Assembly (NCBI GenBank): GCA_022925895.1
Contig: JAKSYS010000219.1
Span: forward strand, 21,387 to 85,386
Length of the DNA: 64,000 nt
Origin: Fragilaria crotonensis
Lineage: Eukaryota; Bacillariophyta; Fragilariophyceae; Fragilariales; Fragilariaceae
Direction of reading: 5' to 3'
This document shows positions 10,135-20,285 of this stretch, piece after piece. The notes below the pieces were generated by a model that was given only the letters and a program-made list of their open reading frames with translations, was not told the DNA's origin and made no database searches. Every line of letters starts with the position of its first letter. Within the stretch, counting starts at the first letter, position 1. Made by a program: the position numbers and the translations under genes.

Positions 10135-13100
10135 ATGTACAATTTGAATGCACGCTTTCCGAACTTCTGTTTAGTGAATCTGTGTCCTGTCAATTTCAAC
10201 ACCTCATTTTCACTTCACTCGTCCTCTTCAAAACCCTTTCTTCAAAACCTTCTCTTCAAAATGTTGTCCTCGTCTGCTTCCTCAAAGGCACCCCTGCTCT
10301 TCTGTCAAAACCCCTTCTGCCTGAATTTCAACAAGAAACCCTTTTCCAATCAAGCAGCATATACACAGCATATTGATAGAAACATCGGGTGTTATAATTT
10401 CATTGTGAAGAAATCACACCATGCAGCAACACATGGGGCTTCTGCTTCACACCGTCGCCGTCTTCATGAGGATGGGAATATCACATGCACAAGTAACAAG
10501 AGGCCTGCCCTTTAAGGCGACATATGGTGAATGATCCCCACATGGATTTTGATGGCACAGACAACCTTCTGCAGTTTCCGGCTGGCAATGGTGTGGAAGT
10601 TGAAAGCACTTCTTGTGAGGACATCGAGGACTGCAACAAAAGTGATGATTTGTCCATGTTAAGTGATGACCCAAACATTCTTACCTGTACGAATTCTGCA
10701 CTTGATGAAGATGTGGAAGCCCCATCATTTCGTTCAAACTTCATGTATACTACCGATCAGAAGTGGACTGTTTCTCTCCTCAAAATCCTGGACCATGCCA
10801 ATGCACCCGACTACACTTTTGGTCAAGTCCTGGAGGGGCACGCTCTGCATCTGCTGATAATTATTCTTACAACCCAGTGGGTGGACTCTCGCGTGCCAAA
10901 AATGTTGATGCCCTGATCAACTCAGTTCGTAATGGGAAAAGACTGCTTCCCTTTGTACGAAGAGTGGATGTACATCATGGCTCTCCATCAGATGTGATTT
11001 GTTTTGACTTCGCTTCACAGTTGCTAAGTTTGCTGCAAAATCCAAGCATTATGACTGCAGAAAACCTTGCCATCGATATCAATGATCCCTGAAGCCCTAC
11101 CACAAATTGAAAGGCAGCAATGTTTTGGGTGAGGCACTGTCCGGGAGTGTCTATCGCAAGGCGTATGATCGATTAATCACAGATCCTCAGAAGCAATTGT
11201 TTGTTCCAATCATCCAATGGATTGATCGTACCTCTGTAACAGGGAATGATCGCTTTTCACTTAAACCCTACATGTTCACTCCAGCCATTTTTACAGAAAA
11301 ATTCAGAAGGAGTATCAAGGCATGGGGCTATCATGGCTTTCTCCCAAAGAGGAAGTCCTCATCAGCTCAGAAGCAGACACTTCGTATGGGCGATGCCATT
11401 CGTATCTATCATAAGGAGCTGGATGCTGTATTGGAGACCTTTCGAAATGTTCACCACAACTGTGTGGTGTTCATTTGCCAATTGGTCCAAAGGGTAGAAT
11501 CTGTGTCGACATTGTCACATGTGTGTTGTTCATCATTCAAGATATGCAAGAAGGAGATATGCTGTGTGGTCGGTATGGTGTTCACACCAGTGGAATCCAA
11601 CGCCCTCATCGGTGCTGTGATGTCAATTATGATGATCTGAAGAACTGTGATGTCCATTGCAAATACCTGGTAGCCTCGGATATGGGTTTCATTGCCAGGA
11701 GTAATGATGATGATCTCAGGAAACGATGGTCTCAACATAAACTTGAAAATGCATTTGAACACATTGCCTTTGCTGACCCTGAGCGTGGAATCTTTGGGGC
11801 CACTCCTGTGGAGACAATGCATGCATTTCGGAAAGGTGTCATCGAAAGTAACAAAACTTATATTGGACAGTCTTCCAGCATCCAAGAAGGCTGCCTTTGA
11901 TGACCTTGCAATAGCATTTCACAAGTCTCATCGCCAAACCTACCGAAAGGAGTATCCATCAACAGATTTCAGCAATGGGGTAACAAATTTGACAAAGATA
12001 ACTGCATCAGAACGCGTTGGCCTCGTTTTTTTTGTTTGTCATCCTCTTCCAATATGAAGCAGGATGGCAAATGATCCAAACATGTCTTGAGAAAAGAACA
12101 ACTAAGAAGGTTCCTGAGGTCCTTGAAGTACTTGAATCTCTCCTTTGTTTCGATGCTTGGCTAAACCAGAGTCATTACTGGGAGACTACAAATCCAGCAC
12201 ATGTTGCAAATGAAATGAAGAAACATCAGGATTCCATTCGCAATTTCATGGATATGTGCAAACAGTCCATTCCCTTGAAAGTTGAGGGAAAGGAGGATGA
12301 CAAGAAAAAGGGTAAGAAAAAGGGGAACCATCATAAGGAAGGAAGGACAGAAAAGCAATGCCGAGGATGCATGGAAGTTTCCGAAATTCCATGAGTTGTT
12401 ACACATTGTGGATGATATGTCTCGGTTTGGCTCTCCAGTGAACTTTTGTGCACAGCGTCCAGAATCACTTCTAATTCCTGCTGCAAAGCACCCTGGGAGA
12501 CGGGCACAGAAGCGAATTGAGGGTTCTGCATATGAACTTCAGGCAGCCCAACGTTTAATGTACTCCTTCATGATCGACACCATACACACGCGCATATGGG
12601 AGCAACCAGATGGTGATGCTGATGTACCCGACAGCCACCATGATGATGAAACAACAAGGAATGGAATCTTTCAGAGCACCGGACAAGCAACATTTGGCTG
12701 TGTTTATCGATTCAAATCGAGTAAACAAATTCAGTACAAAATTGAATGGGACACCAGAACTCACCGTGATTTACTTGCTCTTCCCCTGGAGTTGATTGAG
12801 TTTCTTTTTGATTCCTTTAAGGAATCCGACTCAATAACATTTTGTACTGAATACAAACGAGATGTCCACACCTTTCGATGTCATCCCTGCTATCAGTCCG
12901 ATGGTCCCATACATGACTGGATGATAATTGACTTTGGGGAACATGGGAAGTTTCCCCTGTCGTTTGGCTCTTGTAGTTGTTGTTGACTCACCCGCGGATC
13001 CGGACGAGAGATACCAACTGGTTGTTCAATCAACAACAGAAGAAATTAAAGAACACGAGTCAACACTGTTGAGGGAGTGGAAGTGGTCTCCAACATACCA

Positions 13101-13215
13101 CCTTGTCTCTGGAAACACTGTCGTGGCCCCTTGTTTTGTTATATCCATCTCACACAACAGTTCCACAGTTCTTGAGACAAAACCATATACAGAGTGGGCA
13201 TCCAAATTCGCTTAG
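10135..13215 (+). pseudogene. Plavaka/CMC-like DDE-type transposase, frameshifted
   Basis: A possible zinc finger opens the protein (CQNPFC, later YTQHIDRNIGC, ~10310-10410; start possibly the ATG at 10261). The catalytic region follows: FVPIIQWIDRTSVTG (near 11200) places the first acidic residue, then a CGRYG / HRCCDVNYD metal-binding-like segment (~11560-11630) and GIFGATPVETMHAFRKG (~11790-11840). The C-terminal part has FHELLHIVDDMSRFGSP and NFCAQRPESLL, a block resembling the KFH...LFG...ERLH signature of Plavaka transposases. The frame changes about six times, mostly through apparent single-base losses (for example near 10830 and 11090), so this copy is inactive as read. It is convergent with the protease gene; their 3' ends are ~105 bp apart. 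Confidence 0.7.
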
Positions 13216-13319
13216 CTAGCTTGTTGCATCAAAGTACCTAAAGGAAACATGTTGCCATCGTCTGTCCGAGCCCTCACAATCTTTGGACCATCACCATCGG
13301 CTCGCTTTCTTGTTTGAAT

Positions 13320-14093
13320 CTACCCAAAGAGTAAAACTTGCCTTCCTGTTGATGTCTGGGCCATCATAAAAAGAGTTGCCTTCCGAAAGCTCACAAACTC
13401 ATTCTTCACAGTTGAGGTTGAGCAGCAATAATCCAAGGCCTCCTTGCAGAGAGGAATTGCAACCACTTCATTTGCATCATACACATACCCACTGTGAATG
13501 GTAACTGCATGTGAACCATTTCCATCGGATTCATTGAGCACAGCCAATACCATTGTGTCCTTCATTTGTTCTTGAAGGAGTTGCCAATCAAACATGTGTG
13601 GTCTCTTCAGAACTTGTCGGGTGATCCATGTAGGCAGCTGAGTTTCAGCAAACTGTCCCACCTTTCGAATGGCATCAACAGTACCTCCTCTTAGGTGACT
13701 TTCACCAAAATGGTTAATGGATTTGGCAGCATTATCAAATCCAATTGCATATAAAGCACTGGCCAATGACTTTGAAACACAAAGATCTTCACCTTCGGAT
13801 TGTACAAAGTGGACCTGGGGTGCTTCAGGAACCTGCAGCTTGGGATATTCATGCAAATGTGATTCTTTGAAATCGCCCACTGGTATGTCAACAAATCCAC
13901 ACCTCATACGCTTGACCTCCTCCAAGAATCCTGTCTTAAATTGTTTCACAAAGTCTTCATCAGTTCGAATGGGCTGTGTTTCTCCATGAAAGATGACCTC
14001 CCAGTAACCAGGGGCCTGTATCTGCTTCATATGTTTACCCCCTGGTGAGTCACTGTTGCTCCTTAAGGACCTTTTCGACTGAGGATCAAACAC
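13320..14093 (-). CDS. transposon-borne papain-like cysteine protease candidate (3' part of larger gene)
   Basis: Intact 257-codon frame. A cysteine sits in DLCVSKSLASALYAIGF (near residue 112) and a histidine ~90 residues later in GSHAVTIHSGYVYDANE, followed by Asp/Asn. This Cys...His...Asp/Asn order fits papain-like folds, but I cannot assign a named family. It may be the C-terminal portion of the long protease polyprotein upstream (14215-17650), since the frame between 14215 and 14093 also looks protein-like if one indel is allowed. Unlike its neighbours in the transposon this segment has no internal frameshift. Confidence 0.5.
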   Translation of the reverse strand: MFDPQSKRSLRSNSDSPGGKHMKQIQAPGYWEVIFHGETQPIRTDEDFVKQFKTGFLEEVKRMRCGFVDIPVGDFKESHLHEYPKLQVPEAPQVHFVQSEGEDLCVSKSLASALYAIGFDNAAKSINHFGESHLRGGTVDAIRKVGQFAETQLPTWITRQVLKRPHMFDWQLLQEQMKDTMVLAVLNESDGNGSHAVTIHSGYVYDANEVVAIPLCKEALDYCCSTSTVKNEFVSFRKATLFMMAQTSTGRQVLLFG

Positions 14094-14214
14094 CCATTGT
14101 GTCTGTGGGGGAACGTATCGCAGCTTATGTACCTTTTAGTATGAATGAGGATGGTTTCCCCTTCAGGAACAGGTACAAATCCATCCGTGTTTCCAACGTT
14201 AATGACATGTTGGA

Positions 14215-17200
14215 TTACCCCTTTGCATAATCGGCATCCTTGATCCAGTCTTTGGAAACAGCAATTTTTTCTTCCTTCTTTTCCAACTTTCCTTCTTTTG
14301 TCTTAACATTGTAAACCAAAAGTGCAACAAAGGTATCTTCACGTGGGTTGTACTTGAGGCCATGCACCATGGCCTCAGTGCCAAATGTCCATTCCAATTC
14401 AAATGCCCTTTTGAATTTCTTCCTTTCCTTCTTCATAAACTTTATTTCTTTCGTGTACTGCTCTCTGTAATCATCCTTTGTCTTTTTCTTCTTACATCCA
14501 TCAATTTTTTTGCATCTCGGCCCGCTTCTTTTCCACATTCTTCATGTGATCTTTGGTAGAGCTCCAACCCCAGTACAAAAATCTGTCCTCCACGAATTTG
14601 TTCATTGCTGCTTCATCCCTAAGAAGCACTGGTCGATCTTCACCGTCATCTCCTTTCTTTCGCCACTTTTTTCTAAATTTCTCAACTTCATTGTCTGATA
14701 CCAATGTTTTGTACCTACTTTCTCCGAAAGGTAATTTCGGGCATTCATCAGGTACATGAATGTCTCCATAACCATACGTACGAGGAGGCCCACCTTTCCA
14801 TACCCTGCTTGCTCGGGGAAGCTTAGCAGGATCATTCCACCAGGCTTCGTTGAGATCAATATCTTCTTCCTGTTGTTCAGGTCCATCAGCAGATCCAGAT
14901 GGTTTGAAATCGGCAACATCCTCCTCTGATGGCAAACTCCGTTCATTGGCATTTGGCAAAACATCCTCCCTGGAAGAAACATCCTCCAACGTAACACTGT
15001 CGTCCTCTGTGGCATTGGATGGTACTGGCACCCAGGGCCACGTGAAAGTCTGAAGTTCCAACTTCAGACTTCCGTAACAGGGATCCATCAAATGATTTGA
15101 ATTCTGACGTTTTGGGACTGTGACGTGTTGAAATTCTGCAATGCGATCAAACAGCAAAAACCACTGTGCTTTCATCGCATGCAAGTAGGAAATGGAAGCC
15201 GAATCATCCCTTTTAAACAGTTTTGTGAATATTCCCTGTGGAAAACAGCAAATGTGCTCCTTCGATTTCACATCAGTTGACATCTGGATTTCCATGCGAT
15301 CGCGTCTAAACATTTCGTTGTACGCTGCAACTCCATCTTGAGTCCCAATGATATCTCGGAGAATTATTGCAATTGCAGCTATAATCCCAATCCCACAGCT
15401 ATGGCCATCTTCTTGCAGGGGAAGAACATCATTATCCAACACCCTCAATGCAGGGAATGTATTGGTGCCCTTCATTTGCCCAAAAAAAGGTTCGTCCGAA
15501 CGGACTGAGCCACTTCATCTTGTTTGGAGTGCTGCTATCATTTGCACTGTTTTTCCTTTGCTCCTGGTAACTGAAGGCAAGGTTCAGGAACCAGACAACA
15601 CCGACATTGTTTGGAATTTTTCTCGTGCCGGAGGGATGAAGACTGCAATAGCGAAAAAAACATGTCCGGAGGCATGATACATCATCCGTGGCAGCCACAA
15701 CGTCTCCAGCATTGAAAACAAATGTTGCCCCCCAATGATCGTTGCTGAGATTCGTAGGAAACACAATCAACCTTTTCTGCAGAAGCCCTGGATAGAACAA
15801 CAGGACTTCCTTCACAACACGATTCATTTGGTCATCATACTTCTGGTAAAGTTCTTCCTTAGAACTTCCATACCTTTTTTTCACAAGGGCAAGACATTCT
15901 GCATGATCGGCTCCATTGGCTACCATCAAGTCGTTTTCGTACTTCTTTGCAGATAGATGACGTTGAAGACGCAAAGCAACCTTGAATTACCTGCATGTCG
16001 TCAAAGACAGGATTGCAACTGATGTGTGATACCTGCCATCCCTCATGAGGAGTGAAGTCATCATTTGCAGCTCACGGGTGGCCATCCAAGTTTTCCCACC
16101 ACTTTTGCTATGATCAAGCCTTTCCTGTGATCCCATTTCTCCAAAACCACGCAACTGGTCAGGCAGAACCAGGTCACCAAATGGTGGTGGAAGAAGGTTG
16201 TTCAAATAGTCCAGACCGGTAAATGCCTCTTCCAGATCTGCATTTGTCAGCAATGCTCCACTTGCAACATCATCTTGAGATCGATTGTTGATGAAGGGTA
16301 TTGGCACCATACAAATGTTTTTCTGGTGTTGCTACCATCATTCCGTGCACTGACTGTCTCATTGTTGCTCTGCACAATCTCCAAAACATCACTGCTCACG
16401 AGGGAAGGGGAACCACCACTCGATTTTGCGACTATATTGATCTTGCTTTCTTCCTCTGACTCAACAACAGCACGCGGGGAACCATCATTTCTTGTTGCAC
16501 TGATCACATCACTGTTGCTTTCAACAACCTCGACAGCAGCACTGTTAGCAGCACTGTTCAAAAGGGAACCGGAAGAAAGTTTCATCAGAGGGATAATGCA
16601 GTGCTCCTCAGACTCTGGTACAATCCATGCAAATCCACCTGTGGTCTCGTCCATTAAGGTGTCGGCAATTGTCTTGGGAAGAAACTCAATGCCAGTTGTG
16701 TCTTGGAGATTGATTTGACGGAACCCACAGGCTTGGTAGAATTCCTTTGGCTCGTCATGGGGACACTGCAAGTAGATGTCCACACCATGTAGGCTCTCCT
16801 GACATTGTGACAGCTCACGGTGAGACAATAATAAAAAAGTTGAATGCTTGATGAGCATTACTAACATCAGACGTCCAAACCCTTGCCGTCTCCAGGATGT
16901 AAGACCGGATGGCTTCCGTGATTCAGATTCTGCAATCAACAGCCAAAGCACCAACGACGCACCAACTTCATCTCCAATTCCACTTCGAAATGTAATGCAT
17001 GCAATAACAACAGAGTCTTGGCACCCTATGACAGATTTCTTGAAGGGGTCATCTTCTTTCCAAGAGGACGTCCCACAATCATTATTGATGGATCAGAATT
17101 CACAGCACGATCGATAGAGCTCAAATCAGCTTCTGTAGAATTGAATGATGTGCTGTAGAATTGCCTTGCAGCTTCTGTCGCCCACTTAAACCTTGTCGCC

Positions 17201-17527
17201 TCAGCTTTGTTTGTTTGGACACGTGTGGGGTACAACGTAACTACCTTGAATTGCCAAATTTCATTGGAGTCCTCTTTCGTTCTGAGTCATAATCTTGGAC
17301 AACGGGAGGTCTTGAAACCAAGAGCTGAACATGTGTAGTGGAAACTCTGAAACAGCACGAGCGGGTGATGATAAAAAGACTCGAACTTGCGATCTGAATT
17401 GTTTATTGACCTTTGTTCCTGGAGGTGGTGTGAATTCATCCATACCATCACGGAACAGGTACGCCTTATCCATAGGGACTCCTCCTTGCTGACGAGAGAC
17501 AGGGGACAGTGATGGAACCTCTGCCAT
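14215..17527 (-). pseudogene. transposon-borne protein with GNAT-like and Ulp1/C48 protease domains, frameshifted
   Basis: Read leftward from a start near 17527 (MAEVPSLSP). Around 17050-16700 lies a GNAT-like segment: a beta-strand block (VIACITFRSG), SWRRQGFGRLMLVMLI resembling the acetyl-CoA-binding RxxGxG/A loop, then EFYQACGFRQI, the typical FY..GF motif. Around 16090-15430 is an Ulp1/SENP-type protease: the histidine in FPTNLSNDHWGATFVF, then LPLQEDGHSCGIGIIAA with the conserved Gln, Asp and catalytic Cys-Gly. C48 enzymes cleave SUMO-like modifiers, and Ulp1 genes are recurrent passengers of Mutator and CMC elements. The tail is acidic then Lys-rich (14538-14215). Frame breaks occur near 17260, 17026, 16250, 15985, 15450 and 14510; some could be introns. 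Confidence 0.6.
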
Positions 17528-17910
17528 TTTGTTGGTTGAAATATGAATAATCCTCCAACTGGTGTGCGTGTATACAACTCTTGAGCATGCGAACAGACAA
17601 CTGACAAAAAGAACCAATACCGGTAGATCAATCTGGTTTGATTCACTCAAATCAATGAGAATCTCTCAGATGACCGAATATTGGATTCTAGATGACAGAT
17701 TGCCTTACAAACTCAATCGAAGCACGCACACAAGACGAAGTACTTATTCCCTCAATTAACAACAAAATGAGAAGCACAACACTTGTCGACAAGGATCCTA
17801 ATTATGAAAGGAGAAGAAGAGGAGGATGTGAGATTGAAAGCTGGAAAATACAATCATGTGCAATGACACAACGTCAACAAGAAAGACTGGAGTACAGTAC
17901 CAGCACAATG

Positions 17911-18630
17911 TTGTACGGAAGCCTCCAAGGTACTGTCGTGGTGCGAACTCGTCCCAGTACTTGACAGTACCATGAGTACAGTACGTAGACAATGGTACAG
18001 GCACAACAGGAGTACCTCAACAAATCAATCAGTTGCTCACAATGATGGAAACGACGATTCAACACAACATTCTTGTGTTGATAGGACAAAACAATCAAAA
18101 ACTCACGAACAAGAACGACAGTTAAGTGCCCTTGTTAGTGGAAAGGAAGAAGAAGCAAAGGGCAAAGGGGACAAGCACAGAATGAAACATTCAATGCGGT
18201 GTTGGGCATGACACCAAGTTGTGACATCGACAACCGTACAGCAGGCACAAGGTAGTATTGTAATAAACCGTAGGCCCACCAAGGTACTGTCATACTCCCA
18301 GTACTTGATAGCAACATGAGTACAGTCGTAGACAACAGTACATGCACAAGGTAGTGTTGTACCGTAGCCTCAAGGTACTGTCGTATTCCCAGTACTTGGC
18401 AGTACCATAAGTACGGTACGTAGACCACGGTACAGGCGCGACGTAGTGTATTACCGTAGCCTCCAAGGTACTGTCGTACTCCCAGTACTTGGCAGCACCC
18501 TAAGTACGGTAGGTAGACGACTGTACAGGCGCGACGTAGTGTATCACCGTAACCTCAAGGTACTGTCGTGCGAACTCGTCCCAGTACTTGACTGCACCCT
18601 GAGCACCGTACGTAGACAACGGTACTGGCA
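17911..18630. repeat. ~93-bp satellite inside the transposon
   Basis: Four tandem units (18251-18350, 18351-18442, 18443-18535, 18536-18630) share CAAGGTACTGTCGT, CCCAGTACTTG and GGTACAGGC. A solitary diverged copy lies at 17911-18020. Each unit holds four to six GTAC palindromes. The flanking GGGCATGACACCAAG recurs at ~18206 and ~18811, so there is a larger ~600-bp duplication around the array. Confidence 0.8.
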
Positions 18631-18879
18631 CAACGGGAGTACCTCAAAACTCATTCGACCATCACCATGATGGAAACATTCAATCAACACAACAATCAAC
18701 GAAAAAAGCACATTTGCAGTCTTACCACTTAAGACTGCAATGTCTTGTGGGTGGGAAAGGACGAAGAAGGAGCGAAGATGCCAAATAATGGAGCATCAAT
18801 GTGGTGTCGGGCATGACACCAAGTGGTGGAGTGCTCAACGAACGAAGTGTGAGATGTGACACTTCCCGCAAAAAAAATC

Positions 18880-19490
18880 ACGTACGATTCTACTAAAGAC
18901 AATACTGTGGCTGAAAAAGAATTAATTCCTTGTAGAAATATACAGCATGCACTGGTATTGGTGCCAAAGAATTAATCAGTACATACTATCGCCTACAATT
19001 CTACGGTTTGTTGTTGAAAACACAAGATCACGTAGTACGTAGCATAGTGTCATAGGAGTACTCGCATGATACAATACTGTACTAAAAATTATACGCTACC
19101 ACCATACCGTAGTACACAAAACACAGCGCTATAGTAATGAAAGTACCGTACACAGTACCACACTACCATACACACAGACCACGCCGTAGCTACCATACTG
19201 TACACCACCGCACCATACTAAACGTACTGTAGCAGGCACCGAACACCATGCACCATGCACCAGACACGCCCATAGCTACTTGTACAACGTACAATGTACA
19301 GCGTATAACCAACAACGAACCATTGCGCTAGTACGACGGTAGTATCAGCTGACAGCACTGTAAAAACCGCTGTATACTGTACACTGTACGGCACAACCAA
19401 TAGTCCACCCACGATACACCATGCTACTCCAGTATTTCGTACAAAACACGTACAGTACTCGGTGTTTTATGTGCATCGAAATAATGAAGA
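18880..19490. other. non-coding GTAC-rich transposon interior
   Basis: No gene is seen. The stretch is rich in TACTGTAC/CGTAC palindromes, resembling host promoter gaps elsewhere in the window. Confidence 0.5.
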
Positions 19491-19494
19491 AAAA

Positions 19495-19640
19495 GCTCAG
19501 GAATAATACTGCAGTAGTTCAGGAGCAAAAAAATTCTTCATAAAAATGAGGAAACAGCAAATGTCGGAATCCTGAACTAAATAAATAAACCAGAAAAAAC
19601 TTCAGGAATCCTGAACTAAATATGGGAATCCTGAAATTTT
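19495..19640. repeat. right subterminal repeats of the transposon
   Basis: Copies of GGAATCCTGAACTAAAT and its reverse complement cluster just inside the right inverted repeat, mirroring those at the left end. Confidence 0.6.
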
Positions 19641-19679
19641 TCCAATAAATATGATAAAAATTCTTGTATCAACTATGGT

Positions 19680-19705
19680 ACTTAGTTTTGGCACCCTTAG
19701 ATGGC
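19680..19705 (-). repeat. right terminal inverted repeat
   Basis: Reverse complement of the left repeat with one mismatch. Followed directly by the GTG duplication at 19706-19708. Confidence 0.85.
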
Positions 19706-19967
19706 GTGAATCTATCAGCACCTACTGGCAATAGATTCTGTGTGGACGGCAGTGACAAGTGCACTGATTTTTATGATGACACGACCAAGAATGACAATGA
19801 CAACAACCCACCAGTCTGTGCATTGCCCAAGCCAATGCCCAAGATAGCCCATCAAGGTTATGAATGAAAGTGGATTTGTCATCTGTCCATGTGAGCATTG
19901 ACGAGTACGATGTCGAAAATGTTGGAACACATGTGACTTAGTGCAGCAACGGTGAGGAAGATGATGT

Positions 19968-20285
19968 TGATGTCGATGTCGATGTCAATGTCAATGTCAA
20001 TGTCAATGTCAATGTCAATGTCAATGTCAATGTCGATGTCAATGTCGATGTCAATGTCGATGTCAATGTCGATGTCGATGTTGATGTCGATGTTGATGTC
20101 GATGTCGATGTCAATGTCGATGTCAATGTCGATGTCAATGTCGATGTCAATGTCGATGTCAATGTCGATGTCAATGTCAATGTCAATGTCAATGTCGATG
20201 TCAATGTCGATGTCAATGTCAATGTCAATGTCGATGTCAATGTCAATGTCAATGTCAATGTCAATGTCAATGTCGATGTCGATGA
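19968..20285 (+). repeat. hexanucleotide array (GATGTC/AATGTC)
   Basis: About 50 tandem hexamers of the form RATGTC with interspersed G/A variation at the first base. In one frame it reads Asp-Val/Asn-Val repeats flanked by acidic sequence (EEDDVDV before, DEYGEDNDTGLDDDG after). A TAG at 19939-19941 closes that frame upstream. The alternating Met-Ser and Leu-Thr open frames across it are by-products of the repeat. Confidence 0.85.

Larger units (their letters stand above)
7835..19705. mobile_element. ~11.9 kb DNA transposon, Plavaka/CMC-like, with protease and GNAT cargo
   Basis: The ends are inverted repeats of 26 bp (7835-7860 and 19680-19705) that differ at one position and share the core CTAAGGGTGCCAAAAC. 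A 3-bp direct GTG lies immediately outside each end (7832-7834, 19706-19708), which fits the short duplications of CACTA/CMC-type elements. Just inside both ends are clustered ATTCCTGAACT motifs. The interior holds a decayed transposase (+), a long minus-strand protease gene convergent with it, an accessory minus-strand gene and a satellite. Superfamily placement rests on transposase motifs and duplication length; a CACTA-type terminal sequence is absent. Confidence 0.8.

Noticed and set aside
18251-18630. CRISPR-like array of ~93-bp units
   Set aside because: Whole units are related to each other; there are no constant repeat and variable spacer parts.
19968-20285. CRISPR-like array
   Set aside because: Uninterrupted 6-bp tandem repeats without unique spacers in a eukaryotic genome; a minisatellite, not CRISPR.
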